A stretch of 64,000 bases of DNA from the NCBI RefSeq assembly GCF_049959315.1, contig NZ_CP188201.1. One strand, given 5' to 3'. Shown in pieces: positions 45,834 through 53,377 of the stretch. How positions within the stretch are numbered: the stretch's first letter is position 1; each line of letters begins with the position of its first letter. The notes below the pieces were generated by a model that had not been told where the DNA came from, did no database searches, and saw nothing but the letters and a program-made list of their open reading frames with translations. This DNA comes from Serratia proteamaculans_D. Its GTDB lineage: Bacteria > Pseudomonadota > Gammaproteobacteria > Enterobacterales > Enterobacteriaceae. The position numbers and the translations under genes were made by a program.

Positions 45834-45849
45834 TAGACCGATTGGTCTA
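45834..45849. promoter_or_regulatory. NemR operator
   Basis: TAGACC-GATT-GGTCTA, a perfect inverted repeat 18 bases upstream of the nemR start. It agrees with the TAGACC-type NemR box of E. coli and predicts autorepression. Confidence 0.8.
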
Positions 45850-45862
45850 GGTCAATAACAAT

Positions 45863-45890
45863 AAAAAAAACCGGCATAAAAATGCCGGTT
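45863..45890 (-). terminator. Terminator of eptA
   Basis: AACCGGCAT-TTTT-ATGCCGGTT on the minus strand followed by a T-run of eight, 45 bases after the eptA stop and before nemR. Confidence 0.9.
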
Positions 45891-45935
45891 ACGTTGAGTG
45901 ATACTTTGCCTGAATAAAGCGCGGAAGTTAAGCCC

Positions 45936-47573
45936 TTAGGCGGCTCCCCGGCAGCGCTGCAGAATATCCAGCTGCGGTTGATATTCACGGGTTTGCACGT
46001 TCAGCATGCCAAGCATGGTATGGAACAGGTTGTCTTGCGAGACATCGTCCTTTTCCGCCATGTTACTCAGGCACTGGCGATCAACCTTGAAGTTGCGCTC
46101 ATAGTCCGCGGACATCCACATCAGGAAGGGGACGTGGGTCTGCTGGCTTGGGGCAAACACGTAAGGGGTACCGTGCAGATACATGCCGTTTTCGCCCAGC
46201 GATTCCCCGTGGTCAGACAGATACACCAGCGCGGTGTTGAACTTGTCGCTGTGTTGTTGCAACAGCTTGATGGTGTCGTCCAGCATGGCATCGGTATACA
46301 GCAGCGAGTTGTCATAGGTATTCACCAACTGCTCGTGGCTGCAATCCTGGATCTGATTGCTGTTGCAGGTGGGCGAGAACTTCTGGAACTCTGGCGTGCT
46401 ACGCCGGTAATAGGCCGGCCCGTGGCTGCCCATCTGGTGCAGCACTATCACGCCGTCGTCTTTCAGGCTGTTGATGTAGTCGTTCAATTTATACAGCAGC
46501 ACGTTATCCATACAGACGTCACCGTCGCAATCCTGCGGCAGTTTCAACTTGGTCATGTCAACGTGCGGCACGCGATCGCAGGCACCTTTGCATCCGCCGT
46601 CGTTTTCACGCCACAACACATTGACCCCGGCATGCGCCAGTACGTCAAGCATGCCTTCCTGATGGGTAGCCTGGGTGGCGTCATAATCCTGGCGTGGCAT
46701 GTTGGAGAACATGCAAGGCACGGAGATCGCCGTTTCGGTGCCACAGGAACTGGCGTTTTTAAAATACACCACGTTGTCCTGCTTCAGGCGTGGGTTGGTT
46801 TCACGCTCATAACCGCCTAATGAGAAGTTCTCGGCACGCGCCGTTTCTCCAACCACCAGGATCACCAGAGTTTTCTTTTGTTGTGCAGTAATCAGTGGCC
46901 CTTTACGTGCATCCTCACCGATTTTCACCAGTGGCAAATTGCGGGTGAAGTAACGCTGCTGGGTAAATTTGATGGTGCCGGAAACGAAGTTCGACGGCGT
47001 CAGCATTTTCACCACGCTTTTGTTATTACGGATAAGCGACGCGTAATCCTTATAAAACAGGGCAGCGATAATCAGTATCACCACCACCGAGAGCATCACA
47101 TTAGCGGCACGCAACCCGACCATGTACCACCATGGGCGAGTTTTACGGATTTCGATAAAGCACACCAATACCGCAGGCAGAATACCCAGCAGCAACAGCC
47201 ACAGGCCCATACGTGGCGTCAACAGCGCCGTGGCTTCCTGAGGATTGGTTTCGAAGGCGTTCTGCATCATATTGCCGTCGATCACCACGCCGTAACTGAA
47301 CATAAAGTAGTTGGCGGCCGCGCTGCCGATCAGGAAGAAAATCATCAGTGGTTTGCGTAAGAACGGCACGGTCAGCACGCTGAAGATAATATTCAGCGCA
47401 CAGAAAATCACCACCGGCATGGTGGCGGCAAAAATCACGCTGTGGACGTTATCGAAGGTGATATATGACCAGGCTTTATGAAGGAATAGTGCATTCTGGA
47501 ACAGAGTGAAGAATAAGGCACTGGCGAGGATAAAACCCAGGCTGTTGCACTGTAAGCGTTGACGTAACGACAT
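45936..47573 (-). CDS. eptA: Lipid A phosphoethanolamine transferase EptA
   Basis: 545 residues. An inner-membrane enzyme with five N-terminal helices and a periplasmic alkaline-phosphatase-like domain that adds phosphoethanolamine to lipid A, lowering its charge and sensitivity to cationic peptides. Motifs are ILVVGETARAENFSLGGY, the catalytic threonine in SSCGTETAISVPCMF, NDGGCKGACDRVPH and SDHGESLGENGMYLHG. The ATG at 47573 is used; the frame extends two codons to a TTG. In E. coli eptA is with pmrAB, so here it is an accessory placement. A PmrA-like box lies upstream. Confidence 0.93.
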   Translation of the reverse strand: MSLRQRLQCNSLGFILASALFFTLFQNALFLHKAWSYITFDNVHSVIFAATMPVVIFCALNIIFSVLTVPFLRKPLMIFFLIGSAAANYFMFSYGVVIDGNMMQNAFETNPQEATALLTPRMGLWLLLLGILPAVLVCFIEIRKTRPWWYMVGLRAANVMLSVVVILIIAALFYKDYASLIRNNKSVVKMLTPSNFVSGTIKFTQQRYFTRNLPLVKIGEDARKGPLITAQQKKTLVILVVGETARAENFSLGGYERETNPRLKQDNVVYFKNASSCGTETAISVPCMFSNMPRQDYDATQATHQEGMLDVLAHAGVNVLWRENDGGCKGACDRVPHVDMTKLKLPQDCDGDVCMDNVLLYKLNDYINSLKDDGVIVLHQMGSHGPAYYRRSTPEFQKFSPTCNSNQIQDCSHEQLVNTYDNSLLYTDAMLDDTIKLLQQHSDKFNTALVYLSDHGESLGENGMYLHGTPYVFAPSQQTHVPFLMWMSADYERNFKVDRQCLSNMAEKDDVSQDNLFHTMLGMLNVQTREYQPQLDILQRCRGAA

Positions 47574-47626
47574 TGCCAAATCTGAATCCTGATATTGAGT
47601 AATGCGCTGAAATTTACAGGATGAAA

Positions 47627-47643
47627 CTTAAGAAAACCTTAGA
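47627..47643 (-). promoter_or_regulatory. PmrA-like box upstream of eptA
   Basis: On the minus strand, TCTAAG-GTTTT-CTTAAG matches the PmrA direct repeat YTTAAK N5 YTTAAK at 11 of 12 positions. It is followed by TGTAAAT, a possible -10, and lies 54 bases before eptA. Confidence 0.5.
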
Positions 47644-47691
47644 GATTTATCATGGTTACGGGGGCGTTTACTTTTGGTTTAGCCTGAGAGA

Positions 47692-47713
47692 CGCCAGACC
47701 GGGTGGTCTGGCG
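47692..47713 (-). terminator. Hairpin after the NmrA-like gene
   Basis: CGCCAGACC and GGTCTGGCG form a perfect 9-bp stem with an ACCC loop, 22 bases after the stop. The U-tract is poor (TCTCTC). Confidence 0.5.
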
Positions 47714-47735
47714 AGGGGGGTTAAGGCGAGAGTGA

Positions 47736-48377
47736 TTAATAGGCGGCGGTAAATTGCGCTTTAATAAACTGCGGTTTTTCGATCTCATCGATAATCGCTA
47801 CCGACAGGTCTTCCACCGAGATACCGGCCGGCGCCTGACCGTTCATCAGTAGTTTGGTGGTTCCCAGACGGAATTGACCGGTACGCTTGCCGGGTTCCAG
47901 CAGGGCCGCCGGAGACAAATAGGTCCAGTCGAGTTGGGAGTCATTGCGCAGTTTGTTACGTAAGTCACGTACGGCTTGTGCACCAGGACGAATATTTTCC
48001 GGGAACTGAGGGGTATCGACCAGTTCAACGCCAGGCGCCACTTCCAGGCTGCCGGCACCGCCAACCACCAGCAGGCGTTTTACGCCGGATTTTTTCACCG
48101 CGTCCAGGATCTGTTGTGAGCCTCTGGTGGTTTTCTCGTACAGATTTTCTTCCGCCCAACCCGGATTAAAGGCGCTGATTACCGCGTCCTGACCGGTTAG
48201 CTGTTTCGCCAGCCATTCGGTGTCGGCGACGTCGCCCAATGCGATGGTCAGGTTTGCGTTGTCGGGCAAGTCTTTTTGCTGACGTGCAATCGCCGTGACC
48301 TGCAAACCGCGGGCCAGTGCTTCATCCACCACGCGGCGGCCAACAAAACCTGTTGCTCCAATAATGGCTACTTTCAT
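47736..48377 (-). CDS. NmrA-like NAD(P)-binding reductase
   Basis: 213 residues. A Rossmann-fold protein of the NAD(P)H-binding (NmrA/atypical SDR) group: nucleotide-binding motif AIIGATGFVGRRVVDEAL, then LGDVADTEWLAKQL and LLVVGGAGSLEVAPG. The classic SDR catalytic YxxxK is not evident. It may be a redox-sensing or quinone-reductase-like protein. The start at 48377 has AGGAG seven bases upstream; the frame is open to 48608 only because it is antisense to the LysR gene. That divergent LysR gene, 123 bases away, probably regulates it. Confidence 0.85.
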   Translation of the reverse strand: MKVAIIGATGFVGRRVVDEALARGLQVTAIARQQKDLPDNANLTIALGDVADTEWLAKQLTGQDAVISAFNPGWAEENLYEKTTRGSQQILDAVKKSGVKRLLVVGGAGSLEVAPGVELVDTPQFPENIRPGAQAVRDLRNKLRNDSQLDWTYLSPAALLEPGKRTGQFRLGTTKLLMNGQAPAGISVEDLSVAIIDEIEKPQFIKAQFTAAY

Positions 48378-48500
48378 CTGTTTGCTCCTGTCGTTTATCT
48401 GCTCAGATTCACCTGAGCGCGTATCTACAATGTAGTACTTAACAATAGGCTTGATTAGTGCCATATTCATGCTTTCTTGAGTAAGTAAAACTTCATAATC

Positions 48501-49430
48501 GTGGATAAACTGAATCGAATGGCGGTTTTCGCTACCGTGGTGGCGGAAGGATCCTTTGCCGGTGCGGCCCGGCGGCTGGGCATGACGCCATCGGCGGTCA
48601 GCCAGCATATGCGTTCGTTGGAAAAAGCGCTCGGTGTGCCGTTATTACATCGTTCTACACGACGGTTGGCGCTGACCGAGGCAGGGGCGGCATTTCACCC
48701 CGGCTGCGAGGCAATGCTGTTTCAGGCGCAGCAGGCTGAACAGCGGCTGGCCGAGCTGCGTGACACTCTGGTGGGGGAGTTGCGTATCGCTACCACCATT
48801 GGCATCGGCGGGCGTCCGCTCGCAGAGGCGCTGGCACCGCTGCTGCAGGCGCATCCCAAACTGACTCTGCGGGTGTTGGCGGACGATCGGATAGTCGACA
48901 TGATTGAGCAACGGATCGACATTGCACTACGGGTTAATCGTCAACTGGCGGATGCCAATATGATTGCCCATCCGCTGGCCGAATGGCCAATGGTACTGTG
49001 TGCCGCTCCGCGCTATCTCAGCCAGCACGGGGTACCCGAGACGCCGCAGGACCTGGTGCAGCATCGCTGGATCTCCGGCGCTTTCAGCGGCGCACATCTG
49101 GACTTGCATCATCAGGGCGGGCAACAGTTAAAATTGCGTCTGGCGGAAGGGCAGATTGTCAGTGACAGCATGAACGTGATGCGCGCCTTTACCCGCAGCG
49201 GTCTGGGGATCTCGATTCAACCGCTGTATGAAATAGAGGATGAATTGCAGCGCGGTGAACTGATCCAACTGATGCCTGAATGGCGCCCGGCACCGCTGCG
49301 GCTGCACGCCATGACGCTCGAACGGGCAATGCCGGAGAAAAATCGTCAGGCGCTGCGGTATTTACGCGACTATTTTCACCGTCATGCCGAAAAGTCACTT
49401 GCCAGCGGCGCCGATGGCGTCTTCAATTAG
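48501..49430 (+). CDS. LysR-family transcriptional regulator
   Basis: 309 residues. The winged helix-turn-helix (KLNRMAVFATVVAEGSFAGAARRLGMTPSAVSQHMRSLEKALG) is near the N-terminus, the effector domain from about residue 90. The start is GTG at 48501 with no clear ribosome site; the Met seven codons later would cut into the first helix. It belongs to the CrgA/AaeR-like subgroup that often governs a divergent oxidoreductase, here the NmrA-like gene. The inducer is unknown. Both genes are absent from this place in E. coli. Confidence 0.88.
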   Translation: MDKLNRMAVFATVVAEGSFAGAARRLGMTPSAVSQHMRSLEKALGVPLLHRSTRRLALTEAGAAFHPGCEAMLFQAQQAEQRLAELRDTLVGELRIATTIGIGGRPLAEALAPLLQAHPKLTLRVLADDRIVDMIEQRIDIALRVNRQLADANMIAHPLAEWPMVLCAAPRYLSQHGVPETPQDLVQHRWISGAFSGAHLDLHHQGGQQLKLRLAEGQIVSDSMNVMRAFTRSGLGISIQPLYEIEDELQRGELIQLMPEWRPAPLRLHAMTLERAMPEKNRQALRYLRDYFHRHAEKSLASGADGVFN

Positions 49431-49451
49431 CAAGAGAACGCAGGAGGACGT

Positions 49452-49691
49452 GTGGCGCAGCAGCTCGAGTTTTTTGACATCCCCAGCCCGTGTCGCGGCA
49501 TTTGTCAGGCCGACGATCGCGGTTTTTGCCGTGGTTGCCTGCGCAGCCGCGAGGAACGCTTTGGCTGGATGCAAATGAGTGATGCACAAAAACGCGACGT
49601 GCTGCGCCTGTGCCACCAACGCTTGCTGCGCCTGCAGCGTGCTAATAAACAACCGGACGAACCCTTGCCGGAACAACCGTCGCTGTTCTAA
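49452..49691 (+). CDS. ydhL: DUF1289 protein YdhL
   Basis: 79 residues, the E. coli length. A cysteine-rich small protein with the DUF1289 pattern PCRGICQADDRGFCRGCLRS and GWMQMSDAQKRDVL. The four cysteines could bind a metal. The start is GTG at 49452 with AGGAGG just upstream. It lies 21 bases after the LysR gene and 99 before ydhF. Function unknown. Confidence 0.9.
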   Translation: MAQQLEFFDIPSPCRGICQADDRGFCRGCLRSREERFGWMQMSDAQKRDVLRLCHQRLLRLQRANKQPDEPLPEQPSLF

Positions 49692-49790
49692 GTCATTTCT
49701 GATCTGCCGCACGTAAGCGCGGCTTTCCGCTTCCCACCGAGTTATCCGCTTGTGTATGCTGGCATTAAACAATGTCATGAGGTTTCAACA

Positions 49791-50687
49791 ATGGTAAACC
49801 GTGTACAGCTCGCGCCGCAGGGGCCTGAATTTTCCCGCATGATTTGCGGATACTGGCGTTTGATGGAGTGGGGCATGTCGCCGCAGCAGTTGCTGGCGTT
49901 TATTGAGCAGCATATTGAGCTGGGTGTCACTACCGCTGACCATGCGGACATTTACGGCGGCTATGCCTGCGAACAAGCTTTTGGTGAAGCGATGCGCCTG
50001 AAGCCTTCACTGCGCCAGTCGATGGAACTGGTGTCCAAATGCGGTATCGCCACCACCGCCAAACCGGGTAACCCGATTGGCCACTACATTACTGACCGTG
50101 AGCATATCGTTTACAGTGCGGAACGCTCGCTGGCACATTTGCATACCGATTACCTCGATTTGCTGCTGATCCACCGTCCGGATCCGTTAATGGATGCCGA
50201 TGAGGTGGCCGAAGCCTTTGTGGCGTTGCATAAAAGCGGCAAGGTACGCCATTTCGGCGTATCCAACTTCACCACGACGCAGTTCACGCTGTTGCAGTCG
50301 CGTCTGCCGTTCTCACTGGTGACCAATCAGCTTGAAATCTCGCCGATCCATCAGCCGGCTATTCTGGATGGCACGCTGGATCAGTGCCAGCAATTGCGCA
50401 TCAAGCCGATGGCTTGGTCTTGTTTGGGTGGTGGCCGCCTGTTCAGCGACGCCGAGTTCCAGCCGCTGCGTGATGAGCTGCAGGCGGTGGCACTGGAGAT
50501 TGGCGCCGAGACTATCGAGCAGGTGGTGTATGCCTGGGTGATGCGTTTGCCGTCGTCACCTTTGCCGATTATTGGCTCCGGCAAGATTGAGCGCGTGCGT
50601 TCGGCGCTGAAGGCACAGCAGTTGACGTTGAGTCGTCAGCAGTGGTTCCGTATTCGCAAGGCGGCCCTGGGTTACGACGTCCCATAA
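49791..50687 (+). CDS. ydhF: Aldo-keto reductase YdhF
   Basis: 298 residues, the E. coli length. A (beta/alpha)8 NADPH-dependent oxidoreductase of unknown substrate. Active-site residues are in TTADHADIYGGYACE (Asp, Tyr), SKCGIATT (Lys), LLIHRPDPLMDADEVAEAF (His) and the cofactor motif LPIIGSGKIERVRSAL. The ATG at 49791 (MVNRVQLAPQGPEFSRM) has GAGG upstream and matches E. coli; an in-frame start at 49752 adds 13 residues. Confidence 0.94.
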   Translation: MVNRVQLAPQGPEFSRMICGYWRLMEWGMSPQQLLAFIEQHIELGVTTADHADIYGGYACEQAFGEAMRLKPSLRQSMELVSKCGIATTAKPGNPIGHYITDREHIVYSAERSLAHLHTDYLDLLLIHRPDPLMDADEVAEAFVALHKSGKVRHFGVSNFTTTQFTLLQSRLPFSLVTNQLEISPIHQPAILDGTLDQCQQLRIKPMAWSCLGGGRLFSDAEFQPLRDELQAVALEIGAETIEQVVYAWVMRLPSSPLPIIGSGKIERVRSALKAQQLTLSRQQWFRIRKAALGYDVP

Positions 50688-50704
50688 ATCGCCATGACCG
50701 TAAG

Positions 50705-50733
50705 AAACCGGGCAACCATGGCTGCCCGGTTTT
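50705..50733 (+). terminator. Terminator of ydhF
   Basis: AAACCGGGCA and TGCCCGGTTTT form a 10-bp stem ending in T, 17 bases past ydhF and before the convergent lipA stop. Confidence 0.8.
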
Positions 50734-50754
50734 ACTTTTTGATATCCCAGAACC

Positions 50755-52605
50755 TCAGGCCAACACTACCTGGCCGTCCGACAGGCTGCTTAGCCCCAGT
50801 CCGACCAGCGTGACCGTATTGCCGCCAAAGTTAAACACCAGATTGTCGTTCACTTCAGAAACAAAATCGCGGAAGTTACCGCCCGCGCTGCTGCCATCGG
50901 TGCCCATAAAGACCAGTTTGTCCTGTGCTTGATAGCCGTAAATCTGGTCCTGACCAAAGTCACCGCTGAACAGGAAGGTATTGTTGCCACCCTGACTGTG
51001 TATGACGTCGTTACCGGTGCCGCCGACGAAGGTTAAATTACCGCCAGCATGGCCAAGCAGAGTGTCGTTGCCGTCGTTGCCGAACAGCCATTTATCATTG
51101 GCACGCGCCTGTAAGTTGTCAGCGCCGGCACCGCCGTTGAGCGACGAGGCATAGGCCTTCAACCCTTCGCTCGATTTTAATCCGGCGCTGGTAACCTGAT
51201 GATCCAGCTCTTTACTGAAGATGACCCAAGAGGTTTCTTTAGTCCGCAGTGTGCCAATATCCTCGGCCAGGGTGATGCCGCCTTTGGTGTCACGCAGGTA
51301 GAGCGTATTGCCGTCGTAGGCGACCTCGCTATTTTTCAATGCATGCTGCAGATCCAGAGTGTTATTGCCTTCGCCGCCGGAAATAATATTGAAACCGCCG
51401 TTGTCGCGGAAAGTGTCATTACCGGCGCGGCCCTCAAGGTAATCGTTCCCTGTGCCGCCCTTGATTAAATCATTACTGTCACTGCCAACAATAAAGGTCG
51501 GGCCGCTGTGTTTTTCAGCATTGCGATTGAGATCCTCAACCCAGGTAGTACCGCGGGTGACATCCGAGAGGTTGGAAACAATCACCGTTGAGTCTTTGCC
51601 GGTCAGCGAATAAAACTCTGAGTTTAGTACCCGCATCAACCCGTCCTGATAAAAGAAGGGCAGATGGGATAGCCAGGTTGGAATATTCAGGATTGAGAAG
51701 GGCAAAATATTCCAGGCGTCAGAAGCATAATGATCGTTGAAATTAACGATATTATTGGTGGCGGACTCCTGTGGGCTGTCATGGACTCCCAATGAGGATA
51801 ATGTCAGGTTGGTGCCGTCCAGCGCGCGGAATACCGGGTCGTTTTCATAACCGATATTAATCACCTTGCCGCCAGTCTCGTATTGCGTTGGCGAGGCGAA
51901 CGCCACATAGCTCGATGGCGCGTAGAAGCCACCCCAATTATCGTCGCTGAGTGCCGCCATGCTATTTACCGCCAGCCCACCCAGACTGTGGCCGCTGATG
52001 GTCACATCATCGCCGCTCAGCCCGTGCGCCTGGGCGAATTTGGCGACATCCCCCAGCAGGGTACCGAAGGCCTTCAGACTGTAATTATCGGCATAACCGG
52101 CAGGGCCAAAACCCGCCAGCAGGTCATTAATCAAATCTCCAATGCTATCGGTAATCAGGGATTCTCGCGGGCCGCTGGTGCCACGAAAAGCAATACCAAT
52201 GGAGGTGAGATTACCTTCGCTGTCATATTTTCCCATAACTTCGGCCTGTGCGGTGGTGTAACCCAGGGTTTCACCGTAATAGGTACCACGCGCGTCGGTT
52301 TTACCGGTATAACCCAATTGGTCGGCCCCTATCACTGACCACCCGGCATTATTTACCGCCTCCAGTGCCGCCTTTTCCGAGTCGGGGTTCCAGGGAATAC
52401 CGGGTAACCCACCCTGTGACTGCGTGTTGCCAATTAACGCCGTCACCAGCGTTAACGGTAAACCCAATCCAAAACCGGTATTGTGGTAGCCCTCATCAAA
52501 GCCATTGTCGATATTGTGATAGGCATAAGTGGAAATCGCCAGGGCGTCAGTGAATAACGCCTTGGATTTTTCCTCGTCGAGCCCTTGATAATTAAAGATT
52601 CCCAT
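50755..52605 (-). CDS. lipA: Secreted family I.3 lipase LipA
   Basis: 616 residues, very like Serratia marcescens LipA (about 613-614). An extracellular triacylglycerol lipase exported in one step by a type I (ABC) system, LipBCD in Serratia. The catalytic triad is Ser207 (ISGHSLGGLAV), Asp256 (GYENDPVFRALDG) and His314 (TWLSHLPFF), at the same numbers as in the family. The C-terminal half carries calcium-binding RTX repeats (GGTGNDYLEGRAGNDTF, GNDGNDTLLGHAGGN, GGTGNDVIHSQGGNN). There is no N-terminal signal peptide, and the C-terminus ends DGQVVLA, a type I secretion signal. The exporter genes are not in this window. It is inserted between ydhF and sodC. Confidence 0.95.
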   Translation of the reverse strand: MGIFNYQGLDEEKSKALFTDALAISTYAYHNIDNGFDEGYHNTGFGLGLPLTLVTALIGNTQSQGGLPGIPWNPDSEKAALEAVNNAGWSVIGADQLGYTGKTDARGTYYGETLGYTTAQAEVMGKYDSEGNLTSIGIAFRGTSGPRESLITDSIGDLINDLLAGFGPAGYADNYSLKAFGTLLGDVAKFAQAHGLSGDDVTISGHSLGGLAVNSMAALSDDNWGGFYAPSSYVAFASPTQYETGGKVINIGYENDPVFRALDGTNLTLSSLGVHDSPQESATNNIVNFNDHYASDAWNILPFSILNIPTWLSHLPFFYQDGLMRVLNSEFYSLTGKDSTVIVSNLSDVTRGTTWVEDLNRNAEKHSGPTFIVGSDSNDLIKGGTGNDYLEGRAGNDTFRDNGGFNIISGGEGNNTLDLQHALKNSEVAYDGNTLYLRDTKGGITLAEDIGTLRTKETSWVIFSKELDHQVTSAGLKSSEGLKAYASSLNGGAGADNLQARANDKWLFGNDGNDTLLGHAGGNLTFVGGTGNDVIHSQGGNNTFLFSGDFGQDQIYGYQAQDKLVFMGTDGSSAGGNFRDFVSEVNDNLVFNFGGNTVTLVGLGLSSLSDGQVVLA

Positions 52606-52846
52606 ATCGGTTCCTTATGAACTAGCTGCAGTGCCGGGGTGATCTTTGAATAGCTATTGCAGCTTGTGCTGGTAGAGAGGATATACCGAACGGCAGCTGG
52701 TCAGAGGACCGACATCGGTAGAATTATTATTAGTATGAATTATTAGGAATGCGAATTTGATCGGCAAAATTGTGCGCATTTTGGGCGGTTGTGTCACAGA
52801 TTCCCCTATACTTGAACACTCACAGGTATTCCAAGGAGATTGATTG

Positions 52847-53368
52847 ATGAAACATTATTGGTATGCGGCCTTCGGTTTGATGGCTTGCGGAGCCGCTCAG
52901 GCGGCGACGGTGGATGTTGACATGAATCTGGTGACCGGACAGGGAATTGGTCAGGAAATTGGCAAAGTGACGATCAGCGAAACGCCTTATGGCCTGCTGT
53001 TTACTCCACAACTCAAAGCGTTACCGGCTGGCGTGCACGGTTTCCACGTTCATGAGAACGGCAGTTGCGAGCCGGGGATGAAAGAGGGCAAAGCGGTTGC
53101 CGCACTGGCGGCGGGCGGGCATTTTGATCCGCAAAAAACCGGTAAGCACCTGGGTCCCTATGCCGACGGCCATTTGGGTGACCTGCCGGCGATTTACGTA
53201 ACGGACGATGGCATGGCCACTTATCCGGTATTGGCGCCACGGCTGAAAAAAATCAGTGAAATAACCGGCAAGGCGCTGATGGTACATGCTGGTGGTGATA
53301 ACCACTCCGATCATCCAAAACCTCTGGGTGGTGGTGGAGAGCGTTTCGCCTGTGGCGTTATTAAGTGA
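52847..53368 (+). CDS. sodC: Periplasmic Cu/Zn superoxide dismutase
   Basis: 173 residues, the E. coli length. It removes superoxide in the periplasm. The signal peptide MKHYWYAAFGLMACGAAQA is cut before ATVDV. Copper and zinc ligands lie in GVHGFHVHENGSC, AGGHFDPQKTGKH, DGHLGDLPAIYV and MVHAGGDNHSDHP; the disulfide cysteines are in SCEPG and RFACGV. The ATG at 52847 has AAGGAG eight bases before it; the TTG three bases earlier is ignored. Confidence 0.97.
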   Translation: MKHYWYAAFGLMACGAAQAATVDVDMNLVTGQGIGQEIGKVTISETPYGLLFTPQLKALPAGVHGFHVHENGSCEPGMKEGKAVAALAAGGHFDPQKTGKHLGPYADGHLGDLPAIYVTDDGMATYPVLAPRLKKISEITGKALMVHAGGDNHSDHPKPLGGGGERFACGVIK

Positions 53369-53377
53369 TAAAGCCAC

